64,000 nucleotides of DNA from Sesamia nonagrioides (GCA_017933935.1 JADWQK010000160.1:558001-622000), one strand, 5' to 3'. Positions 23,335-35,630 are shown, numbered from the stretch's first letter. The notes: generated by a model from the sequence alone, not told the origin. Translations and numbers: made by a program.

Positions 23335-23632
23335 TTATATGTACTTTCTAAGTATACATTGGACACCAATGACTGATTATAAGGTGAAGGAAAACATCTT
23401 GAGGAAACCAGGACTTTAGTCTGAAATCGCCAACCCGCATTGAGCAAGCGTCACCACGCTTGCTCAATGCGGGTTGGCGATTTTATTATAAAGTGAAGGA
23501 AAACATCTTGAGGAAACCAGGACTTTAGTCTGAAATCGCCAGCCCGCATTGAGCAAGCGTGGTGATTACGCTCAATGCTTCTCTGTATGAGAGGAGACCT
23601 GTGCCCAGTAGTGGGACGATTAAAAGGTTGAT
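23335..23632 (+). mobile_element. SINE-B, internally rearranged
   Basis: Contains two direct copies of a 73-bp SINE segment (23378-23450 and 23487-23559). Between them is an inverted copy of the segment's end, giving a perfect 28-bp-arm palindrome (23424-23451 and 23456-23483) with loop cacc. It ends with the normal gagaggagacctgtgcccag and ggttgatgatgg tail. Confidence 0.88.
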
Positions 23633-23748
23633 GATGGCGATGAAGTAGGTATGATTGTGAGTTTGAATATAGGGCCTTAAAGTGACCTTCGGAACTTGTG
23701 ATCCAATTCGGAAAAACCTTTTGTTAATAGAAAATTACAGTATTTATA

Positions 23749-24322
23749 GGCTATTTGACAAATTTATATTTTTTATCTTGAATTACTTGGTTGCGGTTAA
23801 GAAGTTCATCGAAAGTATTTTTTTTAAATTTTAAATTTGTATTTCGTAAGAAATATGCAAATAAAAATTCAAAATTCAAATAAGCCGCGGAAACGCTTTA
23901 TTCCGCAATATGGCGTCGCGCTTTGTAAGTGACGTAACAAGCGGTTTTCGGTTCCGCAGTGGTGTTTATTTATTTGTTATTTATTGTTGTTTATCTAATA
24001 AAATGTTTGTGTACTGTTTACAAGTAGTGTGCTGTACCGGGTTGTACAAATATATCGTTAAAAACCTTCTAAAAAACGCTAAAACACCTGAGAACACAGA
24101 ACGAAAACAAGTTTTGATGCGCGTATGACGTCATCGTGACATTAGCCAATCCGGATTGTTTCACAATATGTGGCGCGAGATACAAAAAGCCAAACATATT
24201 TTTGTGTTTTTGAATATATTAATTGTTATTATTTTTATTAAAACTCATGTATATGACATAAGAACCCTCATTTTATGCAAATAAAGCAAATAATCACAAA
24301 AAATTCATACTGTCAAATAGCC
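23749..24322 (+). mobile_element. THAP-MITE copy 2
   Basis: Same ends (ggctatttgac and gtcaaatagcc) and about 574 bp, in the opposite orientation to copies 1 and 3. The THAP-like start is degraded (tgtgctgtaccgggttgtac at about 24028). TA lies outside both ends. Confidence 0.82.
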
Positions 24323-24792
24323 TATTGCCGAATTTTATAGGATATTATGTTTTATGTTAGAAATTTCAGGCGAACAAAAGCTAGCAAAATTCCCCCCCAC
24401 GCCACATCCAGTCTCTAAACATCTGCCTTCTTTATTACCAAACAGATATTACAACAATATGCGATTACAATATTTAACCTTTATTACTTTGTAAATGCAG
24501 TTCACAATCGTTATCTTCGACTATAAAATGGACCTAGATAATTTATAATAGTTGACATTGATTGGTGAGGTTTATTAGAATGGAGTTTAGTATGACCTTT
24601 ACTAGATTTTTTCTGCTATTATTTTGACGTGTTCTTTGATTATACGAAGCTTTTAACGTTAGTCGAGATCGGGAAATATTAATCAATCAATGTAAATAAT
24701 ATTAACAGCTACGCTGGCGGTTTCACCCGTGTAACCCGTTTCGATCTCGTATTCTCATATATGTCAATACTGGTTATCTGTATGCCTAATTT

Positions 24793-25190
24793 CACCCCAA
24801 ACCTTTTTTTTTATTATATAGCGCTAGTTTATACTAGAGCTTGACCGCAATCCCGTTTAATGGTAAGCAGTGACGCAATAGATAATAGTAAAGCGCGCTA
24901 GTTTATTAAGAGCCTATTCACTCTAGCCTTGAAGACACTCAAATTGTAGTCCGACGGAAACACCACCGCTGGGAAATTGTTCCAGTCCCTCGATGTACGC
25001 GGTTTAAAGGAGGAGCCGAAATGCTTCGTCCGGATCTTAGTGGTGGTAACAACATAAGGGTGGAAACTCGTCGTACGACGGGTCGTCCGATGGTGGAACG
25101 GAGGTGGGCGAATTAAATCATGCAATTCCCTCGCACTCTCTCCAAAATGCATCCTATAGAACACCGAAAGGCTGGCTACTCTACACCTGT
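24793..25190 (-). pseudogene. LINE-J C-terminus and 3' tail
   Basis: Minus strand: FYRMHFGESARELHDL, PFHHRTTRRT, PRTSRDWNN and SVFKARVNRLLIN then stop (24898), followed by the LINE-J tail and an A-rich end. 5'-truncated. Confidence 0.85.
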
Positions 25191-25229
25191 GCTTTTAGTC
25201 GTTTTTCCGTGAAGGTGTAGTAGTAAACA

Positions 25230-25316
25230 TCAGTATTTGGACTGGTAAAGCGGACCCCAGACTCCAGAAGCTAAAAAAGCTTCGGATGCGACTGGTATTA
25301 ACGCGGAGATGATGAT
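25230..25316 (+). mobile_element. SINE-A 3' end fragment
   Basis: ggactggtaaagcggacccc to the gatgatgat tail; head and most of the body absent. Confidence 0.7.
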
Positions 25317-26717
25317 TATGCTGAGTTCGTGTGTGTGTGACACTGGGACGGTCGAACACTTTTCAGTTGATTCCCTGAGTAATAAGTTTAGTGTTTGTGA
25401 TGTTCCATTGAAGTGTCACATCTCGTGCAGACCCGTTAAACCCTGTACATATTGAATATCGCCGCACTTAAATATAAACATTAACTTCACAACTTTTCTT
25501 CTCACCATCCCAAGAAGACAAGTGTAATAACCCAAGTATGCGAAGTCGACGTCCTGCTTACTATAAAACGGGTTGGTGACCGCATCCGCTCCGCTCTGGG
25601 TGTCACGTAGTCTGACGTAGTGTAAGAACCTTTGATCAAAGAGCTAAATCACATACCTCTTAAAACAGAATCGGTATATGAAACTACACGACTAATTATT
25701 CAAAAAAAGAAACAGTGAAATATTTATTGTTTGTTGATAAACATTTGCGGGAATTCACTGGATATCGGAAGTACCATGAGTTTTCATTACGAGACCCGAT
25801 CATACGCAACGACCGCGTTTGGCGCTCTTATTGGTTGAGAGTTCTTACAATCTTGAAGCGGGCCAACGATGAGTCAAACGAGGTCGATATCGAAGATCGA
25901 GTGTTCGTAATTAAAACACATGGTAGCCAAGCAGGGCCGCAATATGACGACAAGACGCTTACATGAGACCAATCCAGCCGTCTTTCGTTAGCAATGGTCA
26001 TGATAAACAGGAGTGTAATTCGTTTTTCTATCGAAAATTTCTCGGTTACTTGGGTAATGAAAATAGGTTATAATTGCATGGGACTATTTAATCATAATTG
26101 ACTTGAAGGTGACAAGCGTGTGGTGTGTGTAGGTGTTTGCAGAGGCGGCACTCTATTTCCATTCTTACTATTGCACGCTTAAACTATCTGCCTAACAATT
26201 TCCCCCAACTCAGGTGTGGGCGGCTACCAGTCTTACTGCTCCAGGAGAATATTAGTATTTTTCATGGAGCGATAGCACTGCCTCAAAGGCAAGATTAGGG
26301 AAGAAATACACACAAATGCCTCTAGGATAAAAGAACAAAAAAAGAAAAACTGCGAATAAACTTGTCAACATACATGTCCCACCAGAATGACACGGGTGTT
26401 GTGAGAAATTAATGAAAAATATGTCACCTCGCCCCCTCGGATTTGTAGAAGACATGTTAGACAAACAAGCTTTTTGTAATATGTATGATATTTGTCGTAT
26501 TACGGTTAATGGTAATCTTGTACTGACCTCGGAATCCTAAAGAGCTGCGGTATTATTGTGTAACACACATTGACAATACCGTTCATTTTGACAATCATTC
26601 ATTGCGGTATTAGCATTGTGGAGCATAAGAATTTTTCATCAAAATACTAATCGCAAAGTGTGATACGCAATTGGGACGCGAAGTTTAGTTAACGTGCTGT
26701 CGAATCTCATGTTAATT
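25317..26717. other. Stretch with one unassigned 83-codon frame
   Basis: A plus frame at 25715-25966 is the longest open one. It starts MKYLLFVDKHLREFTGY and contains VDIEDRVFVI. No domain recognised, no second copy in the window and no obvious splice sites. I do not call it a gene. Confidence 0.35.
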
Positions 26718-26728
26718 CATCGTTACCT

Positions 26729-27019
26729 CATCATCAACCTTTTTATTGTCCCACTGCTGGGCACAGGTCTCCTCTCATACAGAGAAGGATTGAGCGTAAT
26801 CACCACGCTTGCTCAATGCGGGTTGGCGATTTCAGACTTTACAAAGTCCAGGTTTCCTCAAGATGTTTTCCTTCACCTTCAGTCATTGGTGTTCAAGATA
26901 TACTTAGAAAGTACATATAACTTTAGAAAAGTTACATTGGTACTTGCCTGACCTGGAATCGAACCCGAGCACTCATACTTGAGAGGCTGGTCTTTTAACC
27001 ACTAGGCCACCACGACCGA
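26729..27019 (-). mobile_element. SINE-B, full length with target duplication
   Basis: tRNA-derived head on the minus strand (ggtggcctagtggttaaaag with A box; ggttcgattccaggtcaggc with B box), body and a gatgatg end. Flanked by an 11-bp target duplication catcgttacct (26718-26728 and 27020-27030). Confidence 0.92.
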
Positions 27020-27084
27020 CATCGTTACCTAAACTCCTGTAATTAAAACCGTTAAGAATCAAGTCCGTGACAGTCAATGTCAAA

Positions 27085-27640
27085 ACCGTATTTATATTTC
27101 ACACCAGGACAGCTTCTAATGTTATACAAAGCACAGGTCCGTTCCTCTGTGGAATACTGCAGCCACATTTAGGCTGCAGAATGTCACCTGGCACCTTTGG
27201 ATTCAGCGGAGAGACTTGCAAAGAGGCGAATAGACGACCAAGATTTAGTTCAAAAGCTGATCTCTCCGAAGCCTGGAGCACAGGCGAAGAATAGCCTGTC
27301 GGCGTTCTATATGTATTTTGGAGATTGTGCAAGGGCATTGCATGACTTAATTCTCCATCTCCGTTCCATCATCGGACGACCCATCGTACAGCGATTATCC
27401 ACCCATACATTATTCCTCATCATCATCTCAGCGTTAATCCAAGCGTTTCGCCGCTTCTTTTATACTGCGTACATCATCGGACTGGAACAATTTGCCAGCG
27501 GCGGTGATTCTGTCTGACTATAATTTAAGTGTCTTCAAGTAGTGTGAATAGGCTCTTAATAATCAAGCGTGCTTTACCATCAACGATTGCATCACTGCTT
27601 ACCATCAGGCGGGATTGCGGTCAAGCACTAGTTTATCATT
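27085..27640 (+). pseudogene. LINE-J C-terminus, degenerate
   Basis: The nucleotides parallel 63721-64000 and 54553-55085 (cagcttctaatgttatacaa, cacaggtccgttcctctgtg), but stops, deletions and frameshifts break every frame. Ends with the LINE-J tail (27545-27640) and A run. Confidence 0.82.
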
Positions 27641-28391
27641 ATAAAAAAAATACATCAGCTCTGTAGCTTTTTCTGTTCTGTTTTTATTTTTGCCTGTTTA
27701 TGTGTACATAAATATAAATAAATCAAACATGACAACACATACTAAGCGGCCTTATCGCTTTCTGTCATCTCTTCAGGCAACTTTAGAAAATAGACAGTGA
27801 TTAGTGAACCTTGTCATAAATTTAGAGAAATTTGAAGTAACATACTTTTGACGGATTGAGGCCCTCAAGCCTCTACTCTCTAAGCCCGTGAACGCAACGA
27901 ATCCGACGGAAAGTAAAAGGTAAAAAAAAAAAAAAAAAACATCGAAAGTAGGGACAATTGTCAAATAATGGTTTCATGCAGTGGCGTGCCTAGGGTCCAC
28001 CGATAACGCAAGCCCATGATACGTTTTCTTACCGTTCTTTACAAAACAAGATTTTGTGATCCACATCACCATATTCTTCGCTTCAAGAAGCCGGTGGTCT
28101 AACGACGGCGAGCTAATCAAAGCACACTGAAGGCATGATATTGCTAGGCAGAAGAATAACACGTACCAGCAAAGACATACCCTCGGCGGCTTCGAAAAAA
28201 GCCTTTCTCTTTTCATTGTGTTGAGCGAAGATACCTACCTACAATCCCTACATATATTCATAACGGCGCGTGTCCAATTGCAAACGATCTAAATATGCTA
28301 CAAAGTTATGGGATTTCGAAAACATAGAAATAAAAAAATAAAAAAAGCTTTTACTTATATTCTAAATCAATGCGTCTATCTTTCTTAAAAA

Positions 28392-28640
28392 TTATTTTAT
28401 TACGTCAGAATAAAAAGTTGGTGAACGTTTGATTTCTACTAAAAGTTGCTTTTCGATCGCGATCATCGAAAGATCAGAAAGTCGCTCTTGGGCCTGTGAG
28501 TTCCGTAAGTATGTGTGAATACGCTTTAGCGAAGAAAATGCGCGTTCTGCGGAAGCTGACGTAGCGGGAATTGTTACAATCAAATGGGCAAGTTTACAAT
28601 AAAGTTTGTTCGAATGGGAACAGCCCGCAATCCAATTAGT
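28392..28640 (-). pseudogene. hAT transposase C-terminal dimerisation domain remnant
   Basis: The minus strand reads KLAHLIVTIPATSASAERA, then FSSLKRIHTYLRNSQAQERL and SDLSMIAIE. This is the conserved hATC motif (P.TSA.AER.FS.LK.I.....) of ZMYM1-like hAT transposases. The catalytic core upstream is missing. Confidence 0.88.
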
Positions 28641-28754
28641 TTTATAAACGGATCTATTGAATTTCCTTTTATGAGACTTACTTGTTTGAGCTTAAATCCG
28701 GCGTAGGTGTTGGCGAAGATATGAGGTTATTTTTCTCTGAAAAACTTAAAGAAT

Positions 28755-28845
28755 TTACCTTTCCCCCGCTTAGCAAACTATAAATACACTTGAAATCGTC
28801 ACAAGGGACATAAATATTATCGGTATCCGACGGATTTACACTCAT
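28755..28845 (-). pseudogene. Probable N-terminal start of the same hAT transposase
   Basis: An ATG at 28845 (minus) opens MSVNPSDTDNIYVPCDDFKC and continues about 10 more codons with acidic and hydrophobic residues. It lies only about 200 bp from the C-terminal remnant, implying a large internal deletion. Position supports the call more than sequence does. Confidence 0.45.
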
Positions 28846-28929
28846 TTTACACAATCAATTCAAAATTAAACTTCGAAAAAACAACAAAGAGACTATTCAA
28901 ATCGTAGCTATGTTCATACAAATCAAACC

Positions 28930-29461
28930 CAGTGTTGCCGTTCCATGAATTTTAAAAGCGCTTAATTATCTGAAAATTCTACCAGATATGAAAAAAATAT
29001 AACAAAAAATAAAACCCGCAAGAAAGTGCTAAACTATTTCACATGTGTAACACGGCCAGTTTTTTGTTTTATACTAGGTATTTTTTATAAACGCTTGAAT
29101 TACAATGAAAGAAATATTTTTTTTTTGTCACAGAAATTTCTTAACCCTTTTTTTTCACTTGAATGAGTCAAAAAGCGAATGTTATTGAAAAAGTATAATA
29201 CATACTAAAGTAAGTATAGTATATACTCGATGTATTTAACCATAACTTTATCACTCATTCATATTTAATATCAACGAACGTGAAAGACGAAGAAAACTAC
29301 TTATATTCAGTCCATGAATGAGCCTATTTAATAATCTATTATACCTGGGACTCCCTCGTGTAATATATTCTATTTCGGTGACATCAGCCCACAAACTTAA
29401 AATAAATGAAAATTATCGTACTTAACTACTAAAAAATCAACAAACTAAAACGGCAACACTG
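28930..29461. mobile_element. MITE nested in the hAT element
   Basis: 13-bp terminal inverted repeats cagtgttgccgtt and its complement aacggcaacactg (last base 29461). AT-rich, 532 bp. The outer 8 bp atcaaacc and atccaaca agree at six positions, a possible decayed hAT-type target duplication. Confidence 0.72.
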
Positions 29462-29861
29462 ATCCAACAGTGCGTTGTGTACAACGTCAGATGCAAGCCG
29501 TGCTTTATTGAGCAGAATCCAGCCATATAAAATGTCTATAGTTATATGTATACTTATGTTACTAGATACTTCATATTACGGAACGAAAGAAGAGTGCATT
29601 GCAAGCGAGGTTAAACCTGGCTTGCACTAGGTAAGAGCCCGCAAGTGCGAGTGAGATAGATATTGAGCCGTGACCTTGTGCGACCCTGGGCGCGTGTTCA
29701 AACTGAGTTGCGCTATGCGTTGTATTTTTAATTACGTCTACGTAAATTTAGTTTGAAAACTATTTTCTTCTGTTTACTGTTTTTTTTTATTTTTGGGGGT
29801 GAGGCTTGGAAGGCAAGCCGGGCATCTGGGCTTGTATGGTAGGCCCGCCACTGGTTTCATG

Positions 29862-30385
29862 GTGTCTGAATTTTAAGAAAATAAGCGATATTCATATTAT
29901 AAATACCAGGAACAAACACAATCTTGCTGTACATCACACTCGTCTCCACAGAGTAGGCAACTCGTTCATGGGTCAATGTATACACTTTTATAACAAGCTT
30001 CCCATGGACATTCGAAACTTACCCATTAAACGATTTAAGAACCATATAAAGGCCGAACTTCGCAAAAAGGGGTATTATAAAATCACAGATTATTTAGAAG
30101 ACAAAATAGCTCGGGACTGAGCTGCTCGCTCTGTTAAGCATTGTTATTAAGCAATATGCGTAATTATAAGGTAAATTATTGTAAACATTTTCATTTTTAA
30201 TGTCTGGACCTGAAAAAAGACGATGGTACCTGAGTTTGTTTCGGCTATTTCTTCTCAGAGGTAGTCAGTTAGGAAATGCCGGCTTCATCTAGTTAAAAAA
30301 ATAAATAAAAAATAAACATGACGTGTAAAAGTGATCAGTGATCCCACTTGCTTAATAAACGATTTCATTTCATTTCATTTCTGAG
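29862..30385 (+). pseudogene. LINE C-terminus and 3' UTR with ATTTC tail
   Basis: Reads SDIHIINTRNKHNLAVHHT, then LHRVGNSFMGQ, FYNKLP and FKNHIKAELRKKGYYKI to a stop at 30118. These are common at the end of lepidopteran Jockey/CR1-like ORF2. The 3' UTR ends in tttcatttcatttcattt at about 30363-30381. Everything 5' of the hAT is lost. Confidence 0.8.
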
Positions 30386-31009
30386 GTCGGACAATAGATT
30401 TATCTTATATCCGTAGGCGATACAGAGTAGAAATCCCCACGACATCGGTCGAAACTACGGATTTCATACGCATGGAATACTACAGAGGGACATCTCTGAA
30501 ATCTCATCAAAAAGATGTCATAAGTTCTGTGAAATCTCAAAGATTAGTAAATTGATATTGCCGTTGTGAATATGAATGTTATACAATATGTAACAAAAAC
30601 CCTGTTGTTCCTTCTGCTTACGTTTTAAGAATCGGTATACGGATGTAATTAAACATATCATTTATAAAAAATTGTTCAATAAAAATTATAATTAAAATAA
30701 ATATGTAATTATTAATATTTGTAATCTTTAACTACTTTTGCAGTTCTGCATGAAGAAGACATAAGTAGAACGTTCCCGGCAATCTCTTATAAAATCAGAT
30801 ATTCTAAACATTTTTTCGAATGTGTCGATTTTAATATTTAATTAATGTTTACCCCTCGACTAGACAATAATTACTTTTTTAAAATTATAATTTCATTAAT
30901 GATGTGCTTGTAAGTAAATATATATGTCCCTGAAAGGAACAACAGGGTTTTTGTTACATAGTGTATATGCAGGCACAGTCGTTTTTTATGTACGGTGTAT
31001 TTTTCAACA

Positions 31010-31205
31010 TCTTCTTCATCATTATCATCATTTCAGCCTAAAGACGTCCACTGTTGGACATAGGCCTCCCCTAAGGATCTCCACGACGACCGGTCCTGCG
31101 TCTTCCGCATCCAGCGGTTTTCCGCGATCTTCACCAGGTCATCGGTCCACCTTGTCGTCTTCCGGTGCGTGGTCGCCACTCGACAACTCTTCGGTCCCAT
31201 CGGGC
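31010..31205 (-). pseudogene. RTE-type LINE 3' end
   Basis: The minus strand encodes the end of RTE ORF2 (cognate of WRPR.GRRSVGRPPTRW and QWTSFG at 59510-59670). The plus-strand cattatcatcatttcagcct is the complement of its stop and tail. Confidence 0.78.
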
Positions 31206-31277
31206 ATCGCTCCTAAGGGCAATTTGCCCAGCACACAACCGCTTAAGTGTTGCAATTCTTCGGTGTTTTATACGCTA

Positions 31278-31489
31278 CTAGCGGCCGCCAGCGAGTTCGT
31301 TCGCGTGGAGTTAGTTATGCTCCGCTCCTATTGGTCGCAGCGTGATGTTATAGCCTAAAGCCTTCCTGGATTAATGGACTATCGAACGCAAATATAATTT
31401 TTCAAATCGGATCAGTAGTTCCTGAGATTAGCGCGTTCAAACAAACAAACTCTCAGCTTTATATATTAGTAAGTATTGATTAGTATAGA
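31278..31489 (-). mobile_element. Non-autonomous Helitron, family H2
   Basis: ctagcggccgccagcgagtt at the left and tagtataga at the right, with a short duplicated ttagta near the right end (31466-31485). Confidence 0.85.
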
Positions 31490-32248
31490 TACCATAAAAA
31501 ACCATATAGTGTGTTGAACCTAAGTTCTTTGCGTTTTCGGCGACTTTGCATGCATGCAAGGAGTGTCTCTCTTTGTTATCACAAAGTACCTAGCAAGTAC
31601 ATCTGCTGTGCTTATTCTACCTTCCCTCCAAAACTGTTATTAACTTAATTCAAAGAAAATTCCGGACTTGCTGCGCAATTGTACGCCATATGCCGTGCAA
31701 CATCTGTCTGTATGTACCGCTCGTTACTCGGAAACAGCGCCTTGTTGCGAAGTGCATCTTAATGACAATACTTGGCTTTCGTTGTGCTTTTATAGCTTTG
31801 ACCATAGGTAGTTAAAATGTTGTCTTAAAATATGTTACATGTTTGAGCTTTACGCCAAAACTACTGAACAGTTTTAACACTAAGCCAAAAAGAGGATTAG
31901 AATTTCAGAAGCCACATAATATTTTTTTTGTGCAAAGCTGAAACTCACTCCGGATAAGAGCGCCAGGAAGTAGTTCCCCCGCAGGAGAGACTGCGGGTAT
32001 CAACTAGTACAAAATAATTATAGCATTTGTGTTACAAAATTTTTACCCATTTCACAAACAAACGCAAAGCCGATTTCAAAATAAACCTGTTTCGTTTTCA
32101 TCTATTAAAATATTCATTTAAAAATTTTAATCGGATTTAGGCTGCACACTCCCGAAAATACTGCATAAATACCTGGAGCTATATGACACGCCATCAACAA
32201 TTCCGGTTCAATGCTTCGGTTAAAAGCTTTTTTCACTATGCACATATA

Positions 32249-32329
32249 TCATCATCATCAACCTTTTTATCCTCCCACTGCTGGGCACAGGTCTCCTCTC
32301 ATTCAGAGAAGGATTGAGCGTAACAGCGT
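32249..32329 (-). mobile_element. SINE-B 3' fragment
   Basis: catcatcatcaacctttttat through gagaaggattgagcgtaa; truncated next to a SINE-A. Confidence 0.78.
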
Positions 32330-32346
32330 GCACAGCGTGGCGTTTG

Positions 32347-32738
32347 TGGACAGCCTCCGTGGCGTAGCGGTAACGGACGCGGCCGCTGCGCAAGGTGGAG
32401 CGGTTTCGATCCCCGCACAGTGAAAGTATTTGTATGCATGATTATGAATATTTCCACTGGTCTGGTCGTGCCTCGGAAAAGCACGTTAAGCTGTTGGTCA
32501 CGGTTGCCATACGAACATCTAGTGGCAGTCGTTACGGGTTGTTAGAGCCTTCAAAAATCCAACAATTGGTCCAACTGCAATGCTTCGATGTCGCCTTCGG
32601 GCTGTGGAGGTCAGACGACAGTCGAAAAATGTCGAAGTTTAGCCATATCAGCAGTTGGGGTGGTAAAGCGGACCCCAGACTCCAAAGCTGAAAAGGCTTG
32701 GGATGCGACTGGGATAAACGCTGGGATGATGATGATGA
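32347..32738 (+). mobile_element. SINE-A, full length
   Basis: Head cctccgtggcgtagcggtaa, B box ggtttcgatccccg with one extra T, hairpin, body and gatgatgatgat tail. Flanked by cgtttgt (about 32340 and 32740), a possible short target duplication. Inserted next to a SINE-B fragment. Confidence 0.85.
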
Positions 32739-32741
32739 CCG

Positions 32742-35001
32742 TTTGTATGATTTTAATCGTGCCAGACATATAGAAGAAGTAGCACATGGAGCGCAGTGGT
32801 GTATACCTGGCCCGATTCGAAATTTATAGTGGCTCGGAACATCAGACAAGTCCTTGCGCAGTAGCAAAAGCGGGGGTGAGGGTTGGGGTAGTGCGCGTAA
32901 CGCTTCAGAGCCGCCTTGAAAGTTTGAATCGAGCTGAGTATGGACGCTAAAACTATAAACGTACGAGTAAAAAAAATTATAGAAAGTGCTAGATTGTCCC
33001 GCGTCTTTTAATTGTCAACAGTTAGCAGCTATAAACTATTCTAATCGATTTTTTGTTGTTGTTTGAATTACTTAACCGGACTATTTTGTGGTCGCCTTAA
33101 CTAAACTCAAAGCCTGCCAGTCAGGGGCAATTACTTATAAAAACTAAGCGACTACACGACAAGGGAAATCCTAATCCGAGGATCGTACCCCACAGGGGGC
33201 ACCCCATGTACGTTCCTCGGATTGGGGTCGAACCTTGGATTAAGGCGTCGCTGGAGAGGGCTGCAAGATAGGGCAGCCTGAATCGAAATTTATTAAACTA
33301 TTCCAGTTCCTCTGTTATTTATTGCCGGGTTTGTTGGCAATGAGGCATTTCTCGAGTGTTTTAATGCATGACATGGCATGGTCTTCAATGCCAGCAATTA
33401 AACGTTTGACTCGTAATTATCTGTACCACTACTACCTTACTGCCCTGTCTCTTTCATCGGGCGTAACACTTGATTTTAATGCTTAAGACGTGCATTCACG
33501 TCACAACTTTCCTTTCCCCCCCTTTTTTGCCTGTTTTTTTCGGGTTAATTTCACTAATATTAACGATGTTCATAAACAATATACATTTGAAGGTCATTTA
33601 TAACACTCAATACTCGTGCATACAATAAATTAAGACTAAACACAACATCTCTATCAAGTAAATGATTTATCCTCATTCCTCATTGACTATCGTTTAAGTA
33701 TCTGATCAATCAATTTTACCTGACCAAACATAAACAGAGTAATATTGACACAAAACCAATATTAAACATAATATAGAACTGAAACGTAGTCACGAAATCC
33801 ATAAACAAGTTTAAATGTTAACGGGATAAAGTTTAAAGATAAACATTACCGTAGTCGTAAGTAGTTAGTAGTTATAAAGTTCGCAAAACATTAACGGAAA
33901 ATTTCATACATGAAGCTACTCTATAGTTTTCATTAGTATGCAGAAGTTTTTGTCTTCTAAGTGTAAGTGCAAGAACTGGGAATAAGGAAATCTGTTTGAG
34001 GGACACAATGGATGAAGGCTAGTGCATTTTTTGTGTTAGTGTCCATCGTCTTATACGCGTAAATTTTAGAAGGTGCTCAGGAAAGGAACGACCTGTAACT
34101 CGCAAGCTTGTCTTTAAGAAGGGCCACCACTGCTCACAAAAACTTACCTCGACCTCTCTATAGTCTTACGTTTTGAAGTAACAAGAACTTTTTCTTCCTG
34201 CCTAATGCGATTAATAGTTGTTAAATTCATTAGTAAGATCACATACGCTTCGCATTCGTATGGCGTGCTCTGCCGTGCGCCTGAATTCAATACTCTACAA
34301 ATGTTATGATGGAATTTATATGGGTATCAAAAAAAAAAAAAAAGATCATAATTACCTCTTAATATTTTGTTGTTTTTTTAAAGTTACTTTTTTATTTTTA
34401 ATTATTGGTTTATTATGTTAATAGTAACTTCTGTTTAGAAATAAAAGACTTCTACTATCTCTAACGTAATTAGTATCTGTGTCTACATTTTGGACGGAGG
34501 TAGTGACATAATTATGTGAAGCTATAAAGCTAATCCTCTTTTTGTAAAGTCATCATCTACCTGCCTACCCTTTTCCATCTTCCATATTAGGGATCCCTTT
34601 TCCATATTGGGGTCGGCTTACGGTTTAACTGGATACAGCTGGATATTTTAGATGAAGCTAGCTAGCTACCTCATATCTGCCCACAAGAGAGTATGCAATA
34701 CCCAATATCTTTTGATACGTCGATTGTTAACGGCATTGAAGAGAAAAAAAAGTATTTATACATATATCTTGAAGCGACGTGTATTTTACTTGTGGTAACC
34801 AACGGTATAAATTCGATATGAATTTAGTGTGTGTGTATTTGTATAACATACCCACGCACACACTCGAAACAATCCACTTCGCCATTATCTCTGACGGTAT
34901 TGAAGCCCCTATGCATACACACTTTCGCAGCGTGGTTATACGCTTGACAAACACAAGTACAACGCGCGTCGCTTCATGAGATTAAAATATTGTATAATAT
35001 A
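32742..35001. other. Noncoding stretch left of the LTR element
   Basis: Holds the 33173-33223 hairpin and simple A/T runs (34328, 34744). No gene or known repeat recognised. Confidence 0.5.
33173..33223. repeat. Imperfect hairpin, 16-bp arms
   Basis: aatccgaggatcgtac (33173-33188) and gtacgttcctcggatt (33208-33223), one mismatch, with a GC-rich loop. Confidence 0.8.
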
Positions 35002-35005
35002 ATAT

Positions 35006-35617
35006 TGTTACGGGCTAGGGGTACTTAAACGCCGGTTAAGGGTTACGAAGTTTATTGGCAACGAAGGTACAGTCGATTGTAGGCAATGACAAGTAGAACG
35101 TAGCTGATGTCGTACCGAAGTCTTCTCTTACGTCCACGAAGTCCGTGTTGTAAACACACAATAACAGTACAGATGTTACTCCACGTAGTACTCACAGTTC
35201 TTGTTGCAGTTGTCGCAGTAGGTATTCTCGAAGATCGCTTCTTAACTGTCGCTGTTTTCGTATCGCTAGTCGAGTGTAGACTGACTGTGCGTCGGCGTTG
35301 CGGCGCCTTATATAGGCCAGCTGATCGAACATTCCAGAATCCTCTAGGCGTAATAATAATAGCACATAAGTTCGAGGTCACTCGGAAGTACCTACGGTAA
35401 TTCCCGGAACCGGGTTTCTAGAAATTTCGATGTCGACACTTTGTTGACAAAACTGTTGATACCTGTACCATTCGATAGGCCGTCCTAAGTCTAGTAATGC
35501 GTTTTATTATTGTACCTAGAAAATGTCTAGATCTGGAGGAATAGGACTTAAAAGTGACACACTGCATGTCACGCGATATTGAACCTTATGCCATCGACAT
35601 AAGGTCCATTCGTAACA
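35006..35617 (-). repeat. 3' LTR (downstream LTR relative to the ORF)
   Basis: 612 bp, same sequence as 38575-39186. On the minus strand an AATAAA (plus-strand tttatt at 35051-35056) lies about 45 bp before the LTR end and is the likely polyadenylation signal. Confidence 0.93.
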
Positions 35618-35630
35618 TTGCCCCCTTCTT
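35618..35630 (-). other. Polypurine tract of the LTR element
   Basis: The minus strand reads AAGAAGGGGGCAA immediately before the 3' LTR, overlapping the stop of the Gag-IN frame. This is the expected plus-strand primer position. Confidence 0.75.

Larger units (their letters stand above)
27979..29853 (-). mobile_element. hAT transposon, decayed, with exact 8-bp target duplication
   Basis: Left end cagtggcgtgcctagggt, right end aggcccgccactg (reverse complement cagtggcgggcct). Exact gtttcatg on both sides (27971-27978 and 29854-29861). Inside are N- and C-terminal transposase remnants on the minus strand and a nested MITE. It is inserted into or beside a LINE whose C-terminus continues at 29862. 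Confidence 0.9.

Noticed and set aside
25715..25966. 83-codon frame as a possible host exon
   Set aside because: No recognised domain, no convincing splice context and no second copy; not enough to call a gene.
27974..28216. 80-codon minus frame at the left end of the hAT
   Set aside because: It begins in the terminal repeat and continues through noncoding end sequence; no transposase motif.
35052..35400. Overlapping 109- and 97-codon frames found twice (also at 38621-38969)
   Set aside because: They are identical because they lie in the two LTRs. No coding signature.
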